64,000 bases of DNA, from NCBI RefSeq assembly GCF_000315625.1, contig NW_005434603.1:164038-228037 (forward strand), given 5' to 3'. The notes beneath the pieces are model-generated. The model saw only the letters and a list, made by a program, of their open reading frames with translations, had not been told where the DNA came from and searched no databases. The stretch's first letter is position 1, and each line of letters begins with the position of its first letter. This DNA comes from Guillardia theta CCMP2712. Lineage: Eukaryota; Cryptophyceae; Pyrenomonadales; Geminigeraceae. Of the stretch, positions 44,321 to 57,259 are shown piece after piece. A program made the position numbers and the translations under genes.

Positions 44321-47300
44321 AGTTTTGTTTCTCTCTGCTACCTGAACCTCAATGATGTAGCGCTCAACCGTGCCCTGCTCCCATTCCTCCACAGGGAGAA
44401 AGACGACGCTGTTCCTGTTGAACGTCCAGCCGACCTCGAGGTGCAGGGAGAGGTCGCGGTAGCCAGTCATGGGGTTGAAGACCTTGCTGCTGGAGTGAAA
44501 GCGATTCTTGACGTGAGTAATGCGGAAGAACTTTTCTTTCTTGGTCGTCGAGCTCTCAGTCCTGACCAGCTTCTGCCGCTCCTCATCGCCTGCCCACCTG
44601 TCTCTGTTGGTCAAGAAGCCGTTGACATAACTCTGAACATGCGACACGACTCGGCGATGGAAAGATCCCCGGGTGGTACTCAGGGGCTCGCTGTCCCAAG
44701 AGCTGGTTCGTTCTTCTCCCATAACCGACATGATCGTCTCGTCCGCAGGGTTCGCAGGTTCGATGCCGACTAGCGATCGCTCCCGGATCAAGTTGAGCAC
44801 CTGCAGCAGCTGCTCGACAGTCTCGGCGACGATGGTGCAGCGGACAAGATCTGTCAGGCAACCCACGTCGCGCCGGTACGAGCGCACGCACTTCTCGATG
44901 GCTCGTTGGGGTTGCTTCACGGGACCATAGATGAGCATCGGGTACTTGCCGACGGTCAGCTGCGAGCTGCCATGCCGGACTTGGAGGGGAGCGAGGAGGT
45001 CAGAGAGGAGGTCGTGAACGGCGGAGTTGATGGTGCTCGCCTGCTCGTACAGCTGGTCCAAGTTGGAGGAGACTTGTCGGATCTTTCCGCTCGACTGTGA
45101 GCCCTCGGCCGCCTTGAAGCGCCCGAAGCCCTTGTTCCTGAGCTGCCAGAAACGCTTCCATGGGTGCACGCGAGATCGGCAGTGGTGAAACTGCCGGACG
45201 AGCTCCTCCTCCACCTTGGACGTGACCTCCCACAGCTGCTGCAGTGGCCCCCGAGTGACTTGCTGATCGACGATCGCGATAGGATGAAGTCGTGAGCTGC
45301 TGTGCAGCATCCTGAAGGTGCTTCTCCTGTCGCTAACGCTCTTCTCCTCGTCGCGCTCGCTGCTGTGGTCGGCACCTCCCGAGAGGGAAGTCGCCTGCAG
45401 GCAGTTTTCCCAAACTTTGCGGTACTGCTGAACGTTCAACCCCAGCTTCTTCCGGGCCACCCGGATGGTGGTGACGCGGATGACAGCAAAGTACACGAAG
45501 AGACCAAACGTGAAGATGGACGTGAATAGAGTCATCAGGAAGTACAAGGGATACTCCCTCCACAGGTAGGAATAAGTTACAGACAGCACGAATGCTACAA
45601 GTAACCAGGAAGGAATCCAAAACTCCTCCCGGTACTCGAAGACCAAGTACACGAACGTGGAGGCTGGTATGAACATCAACAGCTCGAACGCTGTCCCATT
45701 CACTGACAGGGTGTCGGCTACTGTCCAGCCAGGCTGGTGCTTTCCCGCCAGGATCTGGGCGATTTCTGCGGCTACTCCAATGAGGAACATGAAGTTGATA
45801 CGGAAGATTTGCTTCTTGAGCGTCGCACACGCCTTGTGCGGTCGGACGTATCTTGCTTCAAAGACGGTCTTGAACAGCGTGATCGAGGTGGATGCCCATA
45901 ACGGCAGGTAGTAAATGACCTTGAACCACAGGATCACCCCAAAGTCCTTGGACTGCCAGGTGGTCAGGGAGTCCATCTTCAACTCAGTCAGGGGCACAAG
46001 GCAGACGACGGCAAGCACAGCACACATCACTTGCCCCTGCCACTTTGAGATTACAATCTCAATGGCGTTGGTAGTCCAGACTGCAGTTCCGATGGCTGTC
46101 GTCGAGTCTTTGAAATCGAGCAACCTCTGAGAATATCGGTTCGATCTCTTCTGTCCCTTCAGCTCTGCGATGGCCATTCGGAGTGCGACTTCTTGACCTT
46201 TTCGGCATGAGAACAAATCTTGGCCTTCACGTTCTGATGCGAACATCTCATGAACGTCGTTGTCTGTCAGGTTGGCTGCCTTATACAGCGAGTCGACATG
46301 GTGCTTGACAAGCATGTGAGAAAGTCCTAGGAGGCCGCACTCCTCCAGCCACTGCAGCACCTCGAGTCCTCCCGGAGTCTTGAAGGCAAACTCGTTGGGA
46401 TCGAGCAGAAGTCTTTCGAGGTCGCGGATGACAACGTCGAGTATCTTCCCAGCGCAGTAATCAAGGAACTGCTCGTCCGGCTTCATCTCGGACGGTTTGC
46501 AAGCCTGGTGCTTGAGAATCATCTCCACAGTCTGCTTGATTGTCCTCTGCTTCATGCTCTGGATCTGCTTCTCGTCGACGTCGAGCATCGACAGGATCGC
46601 AGCAGCTCTCTCGTTCGTCAGCACCGAAGGCCTCTCCGGCAGCATACGGATGCCCGACCACGAGAATTCGGAGAACGTGCCATCGTCTCCTCTGGGGCCA
46701 AGGAGGATAGGGAAGATGGATTGCAAGTGTGTGCCCTCCTTGCGGCACCACTCGATGGCGATGATGTACTCCAGCAGGACGTTGTCGATTCGATCTTCTT
46801 CAGCAAGCGACAACAGCTCTCCGAGGGACCCCTTGAACCTCTTGGCTCCCGTCGTCTCGTCAGTTTCCACGTAGAAGGACAGTACAGGGACGAAGAGCAG
46901 CGAGTGCGCCAACCCGAGCACCAGCCCTGCCTCCCAGTCCTTGCCGTTCTCCAGGCAGCGCTTGTCAAGAAAGCCCTTGACCCCACTCTCTGCCTGCGCC
47001 GTCGGCTTCTTGACGCACCTTGGCCAGGTCCCTTTTGCTCCGAAGGGCAGGGGCTTCTTGTCATTGGAGACTCGGGTGATCTCGTCGTACAGTCCTTCCA
47101 CTAGCTCCTCCTCTGTCGACACCCTGTAGGACAGGAAGAAGTGAAAAAGCTCTGCTCGCAGACTGCGCAAGGGTCGTGGCTTCCCCGTCTGTATCGTGGG
47201 GGAAGGAGGGGTCAAGCTTGTTGTCTGCACGCTGGATGAAGTAGTCTGGATGTTAGGATGCTGAACCCTTTGGGAAAGAGGCAAGCACAGAGCTGGGATG

Positions 47301-47350
47301 TTACCTTGCTCGACCCCAAACCCGCTCACGTCTTCGTGAACTCTATCCAT
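44063..47350 (-). CDS. TIR + SAM-like + 6-TM + RelA/SpoT-like fusion protein
   Basis: Exon 44342-47350 (1003 codons from ATG 47350) plus exon 44063-44149, total 1031 aa. Residues ~68-225 look like a TIR domain: LFHFFLSYRV, then FLDKRCLENGKDWEAGLVLG, LLFVPVLS and EWCRKEG; Glu140 sits where NADase TIRs have their catalytic Glu. Residues ~325-375 resemble a SAM domain (WLEECGLLGLSHMLVKHHVD). About six membrane helices span ~440-625. Residues ~795-1008 resemble the RelA/SpoT nucleotidyltransferase fold: CLTDLVRCTIV, HVKNRF, TGYRDLSLHLEV and IIEVQ. The C-terminus is GFHEFYCEWRDMMSR. TIR acts in NAD+ cleavage or immune signalling; RelA/SpoT domains make or break (p)ppGpp. The joint function is unknown and activity of either end is inference. 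Confidence 0.8.
44222..44322. repeat. (CAG)n/(GATGAT) microsatellites in an intron
   Basis: GAT and GGT triplets then sixteen or so CAG triplets inside the single intron (44150-44341) of the TIR-fusion gene. Confidence 0.93.
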
Positions 47351-47940
47351 CGCGGTGACCTTGGGTGGGATGTATACTCTCAAGTGTTACGCTGACGCCA
47401 GTCTTCAATGTGTTGAGAAATAATTTCGCAATGAGTGCAGCACTTGCTTTGTATCCAAAGGAAAGCTCGGGGAGGGAAGGGTCGCTCGAACAAAGTAGAC
47501 AAGGAAGAAGCTGTCGAGTGATAGCGTTGAAGGACTCTGTAAGACTAGAGGAGGGTTGCAGTCGCTGGGATCAGGACCACCTGAACTTACTGAAGCTTAA
47601 CTCGAGGGCTTCTGTAAGGGACGGGAGCTCAGCGTCTTGCTGGGAGACAAGCATCCGATGATCTTCCGCATCGCCTCGCACTGTCAGGGCGGCTCCAGCT
47701 GTCGTAAACTGAAGTCGGAACAAAACGTGTCAAAAGGGAAAAGGGGGGGTGGTGGACTGATGCCCGGCCCCGTTTCCACTCCTGGAGGCCCAGTGACCTG
47801 TTGATTGTCCTCGTACTAATTTTTGACTTAACTTTCAGTGAGTAAACTTGCCCCGACAGTTCCGTTCAACTCGAGTCTGTTTTTCGTCACGCCGTCGCGA
47901 CTTAATTTCGAGTAAAGTTCAAAGGTAGTAACTTAACTTG
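47351..47940. other. upstream region of the TIR-fusion gene
   Basis: No gene supported. Likely promoter and leader of the minus-strand gene; no TATA box is evident. Confidence 0.4.
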
Positions 47941-47954
47941 GCTTTGAATCATCC

Positions 47955-48535
47955 GAAGGCAGGTGCCACGGTCACGCGCCCGGCCAGGCCCCGGGCCGCG
48001 CAGCCCGGGCCGTCACAGTGACAGTGAGACTCAGTCGCGCCGCCGCGCGCCCGGCGGTCCGTCACGTGACAGTGTAAACCAAGACGACTGACGTGTCCGA
48101 CGGTCAAGGCGGCCCGGCCCATGTAGTAGCCGGCGTGTGGGCCCGACGAAGCCTCGGAGGGGGCTTTCCTAGCCGTCTTGCTAAGGTCCTCTCATGTCTG
48201 GATGCTCCGGGTTTCACATCCTAGCATACAGTCTACAGTGACTGAGTCACGAGTCAAGTTTTGTGTGCATTAAACTCGGTTTTGAGCAAAAATTGTCTTG
48301 TTGCAACTAAGGTCGATGCCACGGTCCGATATCTGCGTGACTGCGCGCCGAGCCGCTCGGAGACTCAGTGCCCGGCCCGGCGGGTCGGGCGCCGTGAGCC
48401 GCACCCGGCCGCCGCCCGCGTCACAGAGTCAAGTCCGAACTTCCCGTTCAACCGTTGAACCCGGGCCGGGAGGGGCCCGGCCGGCGAGTCCCGGCGGGCC
48501 CAGGCGGCGGGCGGCCCAGAGCCTCCGAGACTCCG
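47955..48535. other. GC island 5
   Basis: GCCCGGCCAGGCCCCGGGCC-type patches at 47975-48065 and 48360-48525, with CAGTGACAGTGAG words between. No gene credible. Confidence 0.7.
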
Positions 48536-48619
48536 GATTGTTAGGATCATCATGAGGGTGGGCACCGGAATGCCAGTCGTCACCGGTCGTCATCAGAGTC
48601 ATGGCAGCACTCGGGGTCC

Positions 48620-49610
48620 AAAGGACGGGTGGTTTCGCTGAAAAGCTATTGAGGGTAGGGTGGCAAGGTAACTACATGGGTACAGGGTTGTTGCAGAAGG
48701 GGTGTACATGCTGATCTCCGGGCCGAAATGGGGTGGGTGTGTTGTGATTCGAATTAGAGGGGTGGGGGTGGTACAAGAGGATGAAACTGCTGGGGTATGA
48801 ATACTGTGTTGACTGGGGGTAGGGTAGGTGGCCGTGTTCGCTCAATGAGCTTTGGAGGTGTGGGGTTCTCAACATGTTCTATAGGGCAGCATCAATAATA
48901 AAGGTATGGTAGGGTAGTATGAAAGATGGGTAGGGTACAAAAGCACCGGTCATGAGAAGGTCATTCTTGCTATGGACGAGCGGGTGGAAATCCATTTGAC
49001 AAGGTGGAGAAATGGGGTGGGTGAGTGAGTACGGGTCTAAAACAGATGCAATTGTGGGTAGTGGATAGCAGGCATTCTTGCTAGGTGGTGGGGTGTTCAG
49101 GAGGAAACCGAGGGGTACAGAATCCCCATGTCCACAGGGGGTGGGGGTACAATATCCTTGTAAATCACCCCTGGCTTGCAATCTATTATTCGACAGTATG
49201 AAGGTAGGGTACTCACATCGAAACACTGGGGTGCCTCGTATCCATGACAATTGGGGTGGGGGTGATAAATTGTAGGTGGGGGTCAGGAAGAAACAAGTGT
49301 TGTAGGTGGGTGGTGAAAAAACAGGGGTGGTCAAATTGCAACAGGTGGTGGGGCCTGAAATCACGCATTGTGATCGCACTCTTTCGTACTATGGGGTGGG
49401 TCAATTGTAGTCAAATGGAAGGGTAATATTTCATACCCACCCTTCCGCAAGTAGACGGTATTCAACGACATGGGTGGGTGGTCAATTCATACCGGTGCTC
49501 ATCAAGACAGGGAGAGTGGAATGGGAGATACGAGTAGTACAAGATAAATTGTAGGGTAGGGGTAGAGTATTGTAGGGTGGGGTGTTCGGGGGTAGAGGAG
49601 GAGGCGGCCA
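48620..49610. other. 1-kb GGGGTGGG/GGTAGGG-rich tract
   Basis: The complement of the C-rich tracts: words GGGGTGGG, GGTAGGGTAG and GGTGGGGGT recur about every 20-40 bases, with the G-rich strand on top for the whole kilobase. Potential for G-quadruplexes. No gene seen. Confidence 0.65.
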
Positions 49611-50593
49611 GCGGCAGCGAAAAAAAATGCAGGAGAAGCGAGGCTGTGGGATATGGCAATGGTGGTAGGAAGAGGAGGAGAAGAATAACATGCTTGTGGA
49701 AGTGGAAGAAATGATGGGCAGGATCGGGTGAAGGAGAGGTAGAGGGATAGTTGTGCAGAGTCTGATAGGACCACCTTGAAGCATCACTGCTGCAGGCGCG
49801 CCGTAGGAATAGCAGGGAAGAGCGTGTTGACAAGAAGCCCATGGACGGATGAGGACAATGCAGAGAAGATTTATCTGTCCTTAGACATGTTGGACATGAA
49901 GTTAGGGAGGATGATGAATAGCCCAGACTTTGGAAGGAATTACAGTGTGACCGGACTGGATACGGAATCGAGAAGGTGACTGGAGGTCAGCGAATGCACG
50001 AAAGATCCCAAGCTGGGATAACTGATGTAAATGTGTTAAGAGGAAAACTAGAGGTGTATCGTCGTGCAGAGTGACCACAACGGCAGCATGTTGCGTTCTG
50101 TTGATATTGCAGCCCCTTGGTGATTAATTGCAGCATCCTGGTATTGAGATTGATCAGGTCGAAGAGTTTATCATGATGTTTCAGGATGGTATAATTACTT
50201 GGAAGCGATAGTCAACTAGTTTGTGAATTAGTTTGTGAACAAACTCGAACGAGTTTCAAAACAGTCGTAGCGATAAAAACTGAGGTATCAAATGAGTAGA
50301 ACGAGCGGAGTTCAGTGGAAGGTAAGGTTCATTTACCATGAGGAAACTCTTCATCGAAATCACGATCGAATCGTGATTGCCATCAAATCTGAACTTTCAT
50401 CATCGAAATGCAGAAGACATATATTTAACCAATTTTTTTGTCGATGAATTCCTAATGCTTTTTGTTCTGCAGGGTATTCAGCAACAACGTGAAAGGGGAA
50501 CTGGATTTTCTATCTACATCTCTGTCTTGTCTGAATTGAACATCGTTTTGAAGGCAAAGCCGTGCAGATTTTTGCCGGCTGCCTGCAAACACG
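49611..50593. other. intergenic before the kinase
   Basis: No gene with supporting exons. A short frame 49776-49979 has no partner exons. The last 250 bases are AT-richer and probably the kinase promoter/leader. Confidence 0.5.
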
Positions 50594-52499
<1,906 letters not shown>

Positions 52500-52944
52500 C
52501 TCCTGTCACAGCTGTTGAGTGATCGGACGATGGCAGGACGGTAGCGCGATGCAATTCCTGGCAACGGTGCGAGACCTGACTAGCATCCTACACCTTGAAT
52601 GAGGGGCGATGGAACGAGGGAGTTGAGAAGGAGCTGGAACAAGTCCGGAAGGGCTTGTGAAGGGATGAGAGCTCGTGTACACTAGAACCGTCAGCCGCTC
52701 CTCCTCTCTTCTGCTCCCTCCATCCCCTCTATCTCTCGTAGGATATAATCGAATACTTACAGTAAAATTGTCGGGACTCAAAACCCATCCAACTCGTCAC
52801 TCCTCCCTCTTGTCCCCTGACGTGCTTCCCCAGCATCCTTGCCAAGCATGCCGAACCCTACTCCCCTCTTCCTGGTTGTGCTCGTCCCCCTCTGCGCTTG
52901 AGAACATCTCATTGAGCCTCTGTCGCGAGATCATGCTGTGCCCG
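52500..52944. other. intergenic between convergent genes
   Basis: 3' ends of the kinase (+) and the 52.9-54.2 kb gene (-) face each other. No gene seen. Confidence 0.5.
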
Positions 52945-54180
52945 TCATGCGTCGCTCTCGTCATCCGAGTAAGCAGCAAGAGCGCTGAGAGAGTTGTTCC
53001 CTTCATCTGCAGACGCATGAGGGGGTGAGGAGGATGAAACAGCTGCTGACCCTTCTTCTCCGCAGGCTTCTCGTCCTTCTTGTCCGTTGGCTTGTCAGTT
53101 GCTTCGATCTTGGGTTTCTTCGATGGGTTTTCTGCTTTTGATCCCTGTCGTCGCGTTGTGAGCAGGATGTGGAGGATTATGAAGCGAAGGAGGGGACGAG
53201 GAGTGGGGTCGGGTTACTAAGTGGCGCATACAAAGGAGAGGAAGAGTGAGAGGGCTCAGGGCTCAGAGACCAGACAACATTTCAGGACCAGAGCAGGATG
53301 GCGATCAGAGAGGTCAGGAGGGACGTACGTCGTCATCGTTGCTGGACTTCTTCTTTACGTTGACGAGGGACGTCAGAAGTTTCTTGCTCTTGTCCAGCTG
53401 CTGTCTTGCATTCTCAGCTTTCTTGGCGATCACGGATGGGAACAGCGACGAAGGCGCTTCTCCGACGCTCTCCTGCAGCAACACTTGAGCGCTGGTCACT
53501 GTGCTTGACAAGCCTGACTTGTTGCTTCTTGAAATTGTTGATCTGTTCCTGCTCTTCCATCTGCAGCGGAACCATCAACCATCGAGGAAACGAGGGGAGC
53601 GCCGATGGCTCGCCAGACCTTGCCGTACTTCTCAAGCATTCGCTTCGTCTGCATTTGCTGATGCTGTCATGAAGTCACCACACGGAACCAGCAGTAACGG
53701 TCTCATTTACCTGCCATAGGAGATCGCTAGGATCGGTCGCTCCACCTGGTTGGATGCAACCCATCAGTCTTGTACTTTACACATACTTTCACTGGCCAAT
53801 CCTAGAAATTGTCTACCTGTCTTACGCTTCCTCTCCGCCCGTCGTCCATCCACCAACAACTACTCTAGTCGATGCCTCGTTCCCTCCTTCTTTTCTGCCC
53901 TGATCTTCTTGAAGAAACTTCCAGCTTCTCTTCTACTCCAATCCTCCTCTTGATCATCTTCCCTTGTGCCTCCTGCTAGTCCACTTACCCCTCTCCCCAA
54001 GTCGTCTCCCTCTACCCTTCCCCTCCCTCTCGTCCTTTCCCCCTCCTCTTCCTCTTCCCCGACCCCCTTCTCCTGGGTTTCCCTCTCTCCTTCCTACCTC
54101 CCACTCACTCTCTTCCTCTCCCTCTCTCCCCCACCTTCTCGCAGGAACTGTCCTCCTTCGCCATACTCGTCGTAGGACAT
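52945..54180 (-). CDS. charged coiled-coil hypothetical protein, intact copy
   Basis: ATG 54180 begins MSYDEYGEGGQFLRE and meets a donor. Later minus-strand exons read EEDWSRREAGSFFKKIRAEK (about 53.88-53.98 kb), QMQTKRMLEKYGK, MEEQEQINNFKKQQV, SVIAKKAENARQQLDKSKKL (about 53.4 kb), GSKAENPSKKPKIEATDKPT (about 53.05-53.14 kb), and a last exon NSLSALAAYSDDESDA ending at TGA 52945. The protein is Lys/Glu-rich with a nuclear-localisation-like PSKKPK; the acidic AYSDDESD end recalls nuclear RNA-processing factors, but I do not recognise a family. A truncated copy lies head to head at 54255. Confidence 0.65.
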
Positions 54181-55068
54181 GATGGTCGGTCACCCGGGTT
54201 GCGACTCGGGCCAACCCTCCCCACATCTGCCGACCAAAATCAGACTAGACCAACATGTCCTACGACGAGTATGGCGAAGCAGGACAGTTCCTGCGAGAAG
54301 GAGAGAGGGAGAGAGGGAGAGGAAGAAAGTGAGTGAGAGGTAGGAAGGAGAGAGGGAAACCCAGGAGAAGGGGGTCGGGGAAGAGGAAGACTGGCAGGAG
54401 GCACAAGGGAAGATGATCAAGAGGAGGATTGGAAAAGGAGAGAAGCTGGAAGTTTCTTCAAGAAGGTCAGGGCAGAAAAGAAGGAGGGAACGAGGCATCG
54501 ACTAGAGTAGTTGTTGGTGGATGGACGACGGGAGGAGAGGAAGCGTGGAGGAGGTACAAACTTGATGTGATGATGGGAGAGGAAGGAAGTCAATTTCTAG
54601 GATTGGCAAGTGAAAGTATGTGTAAAGTACAAGACTGATGAGTCCCATCCGTGATCGCCAAGAAAGCTGAGAATGCAAGACAGCAGCTGGACAAGAGCAA
54701 GAAACTTCTGACGTCCCTCGTCAACGTAAAGAAGAAGTCCAGCAACGATGACGACGTACGTCCCTCCTGACCTCTCTGATCGCCATCCTGCTCTGGTCCT
54801 GAAATGTTGTCTGGTCTCTGAGCCCTGAGCCCTCTCACTCTTCCTCTCCTTTGTATGCGCCACTTAGTAACCCGACCCCACTCCTCGTCCCCTCCTTCGC
54901 TTCATAATCCTCCACATCCTGCTCACAACGCGACGACAGGGATCAAAAGCAGAAAACCCATCGAAGAAACCCAAGATCGAAGCAACTGACAAGCCAACGG
55001 ACAAGAAGGACGAGAAGCCTGCGGAGAAGAAGGGTCAGCAGCTGTTTCATCCTCCTCTCCCCCTCATG
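53016..55068. repeat. large inverted duplication centred near 54.2 kb
   Basis: 53016-53440 matches the reverse complement of 54644-55068, and 53752-54180 matches that of 54255-54641, nearly base for base. The spacer is about 74 bp (54181-54254). The left arm has an extra block, 53441-53751 (about 310 bp), absent on the right. Confidence 0.92.
54255..55068 (+). pseudogene. truncated inverted copy of the 52.9-54.2 kb gene
   Basis: Starts with ATG 54255 (MSYDEYGEAGQFLRE), keeps the EEDWKRREAGSFFKK exon and the AENARQQL and SKAENPSKKPK exons, but lacks about 310 bp holding the QMQTKRMLEKYGK and MEEQEQINN exons. It is cut at 55068, where the tandem 2-kb unit begins, so the final exon is missing. 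Probably non-functional; an altered short product cannot be excluded. Confidence 0.75.
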
Positions 55069-55257
55069 TTGGTACGAACATCACTCTTGTGGTGACTCAC
55101 GGCCCTCTTTGACTCTCCCAGTCTGAGTGATTTGTCGGCATGTATGAGTCATAGGCATAGTAAAAAGATGAGGCTAACTACGGTAAGATGAAGAGTCTAA
55201 AATCCATATCCGCATGATCATCGATGATGGCTGGCATAGTGACACGGACGCCGCGTA

Positions 55258-56879
55258 TCATCCCACCCCTGGCGACCCGCTTCCCAGCGGCTGCCCAGGC
55301 AACTTGAACCCTGGGATCCTCGAGACAAAAAGAGCCGCCATGCTAATTGCCATAAAGCTCCAAAGACTCTTCTGAACCTGTGAGATGCTCGCCACTACCT
55401 GCGATCAGTTTGTCACGAATGAGCTAACACATTCATCGGTCTCAGTCAGTCGCCTCGGAAACACCCAGCGAGACTCTCAAGTACAGGATGCACCGCCGAA
55501 TACCTTGTCGATACTCGCCTCAACCTGCGATCCTTTGTCACATGATCGTATCCGACAAACATCCCTCAGGCTACGCTGACACTGGTATACCTTGTCAAAC
55601 CTGCTATTGTTGCTTTCCTGCACCTGCGATCGTTGTCACCGTTCAACCAGCGAGAAGGGAGCTTGAACACTGACGATCAGGTTCGAAAATACCTCGCAAA
55701 ATCTGTCCTCTAGATGCACAAGACTCGTCTGAACCTGTGAGATGCTCGCCTCAACCTGCGATCCTTTGTCACATGATCGTATCCGACAAACATCCCTACT
55801 ACGCTGACACTGGTATACCTTGTCAAACCTGCTATTGTTGCTTTCCTGCACCTGCGATCGTTGTCACCGTTCAACCAGCGAGAAGGGAGCTTGAACACTG
55901 ACGATCAGGTTCGAAAATACCTCGCAAAATCTGTCCTCTAGATGCGCAAGACTCGTCTGAACCTGCAAGGCCGACACCCTTCGTCAACGTGTGTGATCAA
56001 ACATTTTGGTTCACTGGCAGCACTCCGAGCGGCGCTCATCACCTGGTCCATCGAGCTGAAGAGATTTCTGCATGGGGTGTAGATGAGAAAGATTGGTACT
56101 CCTGATTTCCCGATGAGTATCGCTTCTTTGTGTTCTCTCCATCTGCTCAATTGCAATCACTTACTCAGTGGCCCCAGCATGTACTGAGCTTACCTTGCCA
56201 ATATATTTACCGAGTTTCTCTTGAAGATTTCTTTGTTCCCGTTGACAAACACTCCCATTGCCTTGATCACGACGTTGGTCTTGTGAATCCGATTCCGAAG
56301 GGCATATGCTCGATCCAGCTGATACATCTTTTCAAGTATACAGCTCGGGCTTTCAGTTATCTCGAAGTGGAAACACTCCCCTCGCTCAAGACGTATGTCG
56401 CTGAGGCATTCGGCGGCGGATGTCGTAGCCTGACCATCTTCATTGCTGAGGCAGACGATGCTCTCACTGTCATTCAAGTCCACGACACGATTGAAGATGC
56501 TGTCCAGATGAACCGGCCCATCTCGTACTTTGACATACAGGTCTAATTCGAAGTAGTGGCCCTTGCTGTATTGCTTCTGCTTTTGATCGATACCACTGAG
56601 AGAATGGATCGAGAACCTCTTGCGCAGGTTTGTCCTGTACTCCGTGCTGTTCACATGTTGCAGGGCCGCTATGTCGTTGGAGTCTCTCAAGAAGAACCTC
56701 CTGCACATCATGGTCGCCGGGACATGAGCGAGTTGCGAGTAAAGCTGATTAGCGAAGTAGTCCCGCGCAGAGACGAGGTTGAGCTGAACCTCCTCCCAGT
56801 GCGGCAGCTCGTGAGGCTCCAAGTTGCTCATGCTGGGGGAGCTGGTGCCCGCCGGCGACTCCCCTGACCCCTCTGGCAT
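55258..56879 (-). CDS. unknown protein with coiled-coil repeats and C-terminal helix, copy A
   Basis: Exon 56194-56879 (ATG 56879, about 228 codons) then 56043-56142, 55921-55962, 55819-55851, 55693-55755 and further exons to TGA 55258. The large first exon is soluble-looking (LPHWEEVQLNLVSARDYFAN, KGHYFELDLYVKVRDG, LRNRIHKTNVVIKAMG). It is followed by short repeated exons encoding VQTSLAHLEDRFCE, VQESNNSRFDK and VEASISQ, heptad-like, present about twice, and a C-terminal hydrophobic SLWSFMAISMAALFVSR that could be a tail anchor. No family recognised. Introns begin and end inside the repeats with GT/AG. Confidence 0.7.
55507..55962. repeat. exon-level tandem sub-repeat (~230 bp, 2x)
   Basis: The block from CGCCTCAACCTGCGATCC to AAAATCTGTCCTCTAGATGC occurs twice (about 55509 and 55739 starts), each holding the same set of mini-exons. 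The same pair recurs in unit 2 (about 57511-57961). Confidence 0.88.
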
Positions 56880-57259
56880 TGCCACAAACTTTTTCCAAGG
56901 CGCGGGAAACTGAAGTAAATCCCACCCTACCCCTGCTGATCGTTCGGAATCCTACCAGAGGTGCTCTCTTGGAGGGGGTGGTGGTGGGAGGAGGAGGGAC
57001 TCGGGAGAGCTATCAGAACATTCATAGAACAGGTTTTCGCTGCCTCGTCCCTCTGGCTGAGGCGGATTTGTTGGTACGAACATCACTCTTGTGGTGACTC
57101 ACGGCCCTCTTTGACTCTCCCAGTCTGAGTGATTTGTCGGCATGTATGAGTCATAGGCATAGTAAAAAGATGAGGCTAACTACGGTAAGATGAAGAGTCT
57201 AAAATCCATATCCGCATGATCATCGATGATGGCTGGCATAGTGACACGGACGCCGCGTA

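Noticed and set aside
44171-47383. Longer N-terminus and Leu/His/Ser-rich C-terminal reading of the TIR-fusion gene
   Set aside because: The region upstream of ATG 47350 offers only a TTG, and the poly-Leu tail is translation of the CAG repeat in the intron; a GT donor after IIEVQ and exon 44063-44149 fit better.
53441-53751. The extra block as a mobile element insertion
   Set aside because: It contains exons that fit the frame of the minus-strand gene, so loss from the other arm is simpler than gain.
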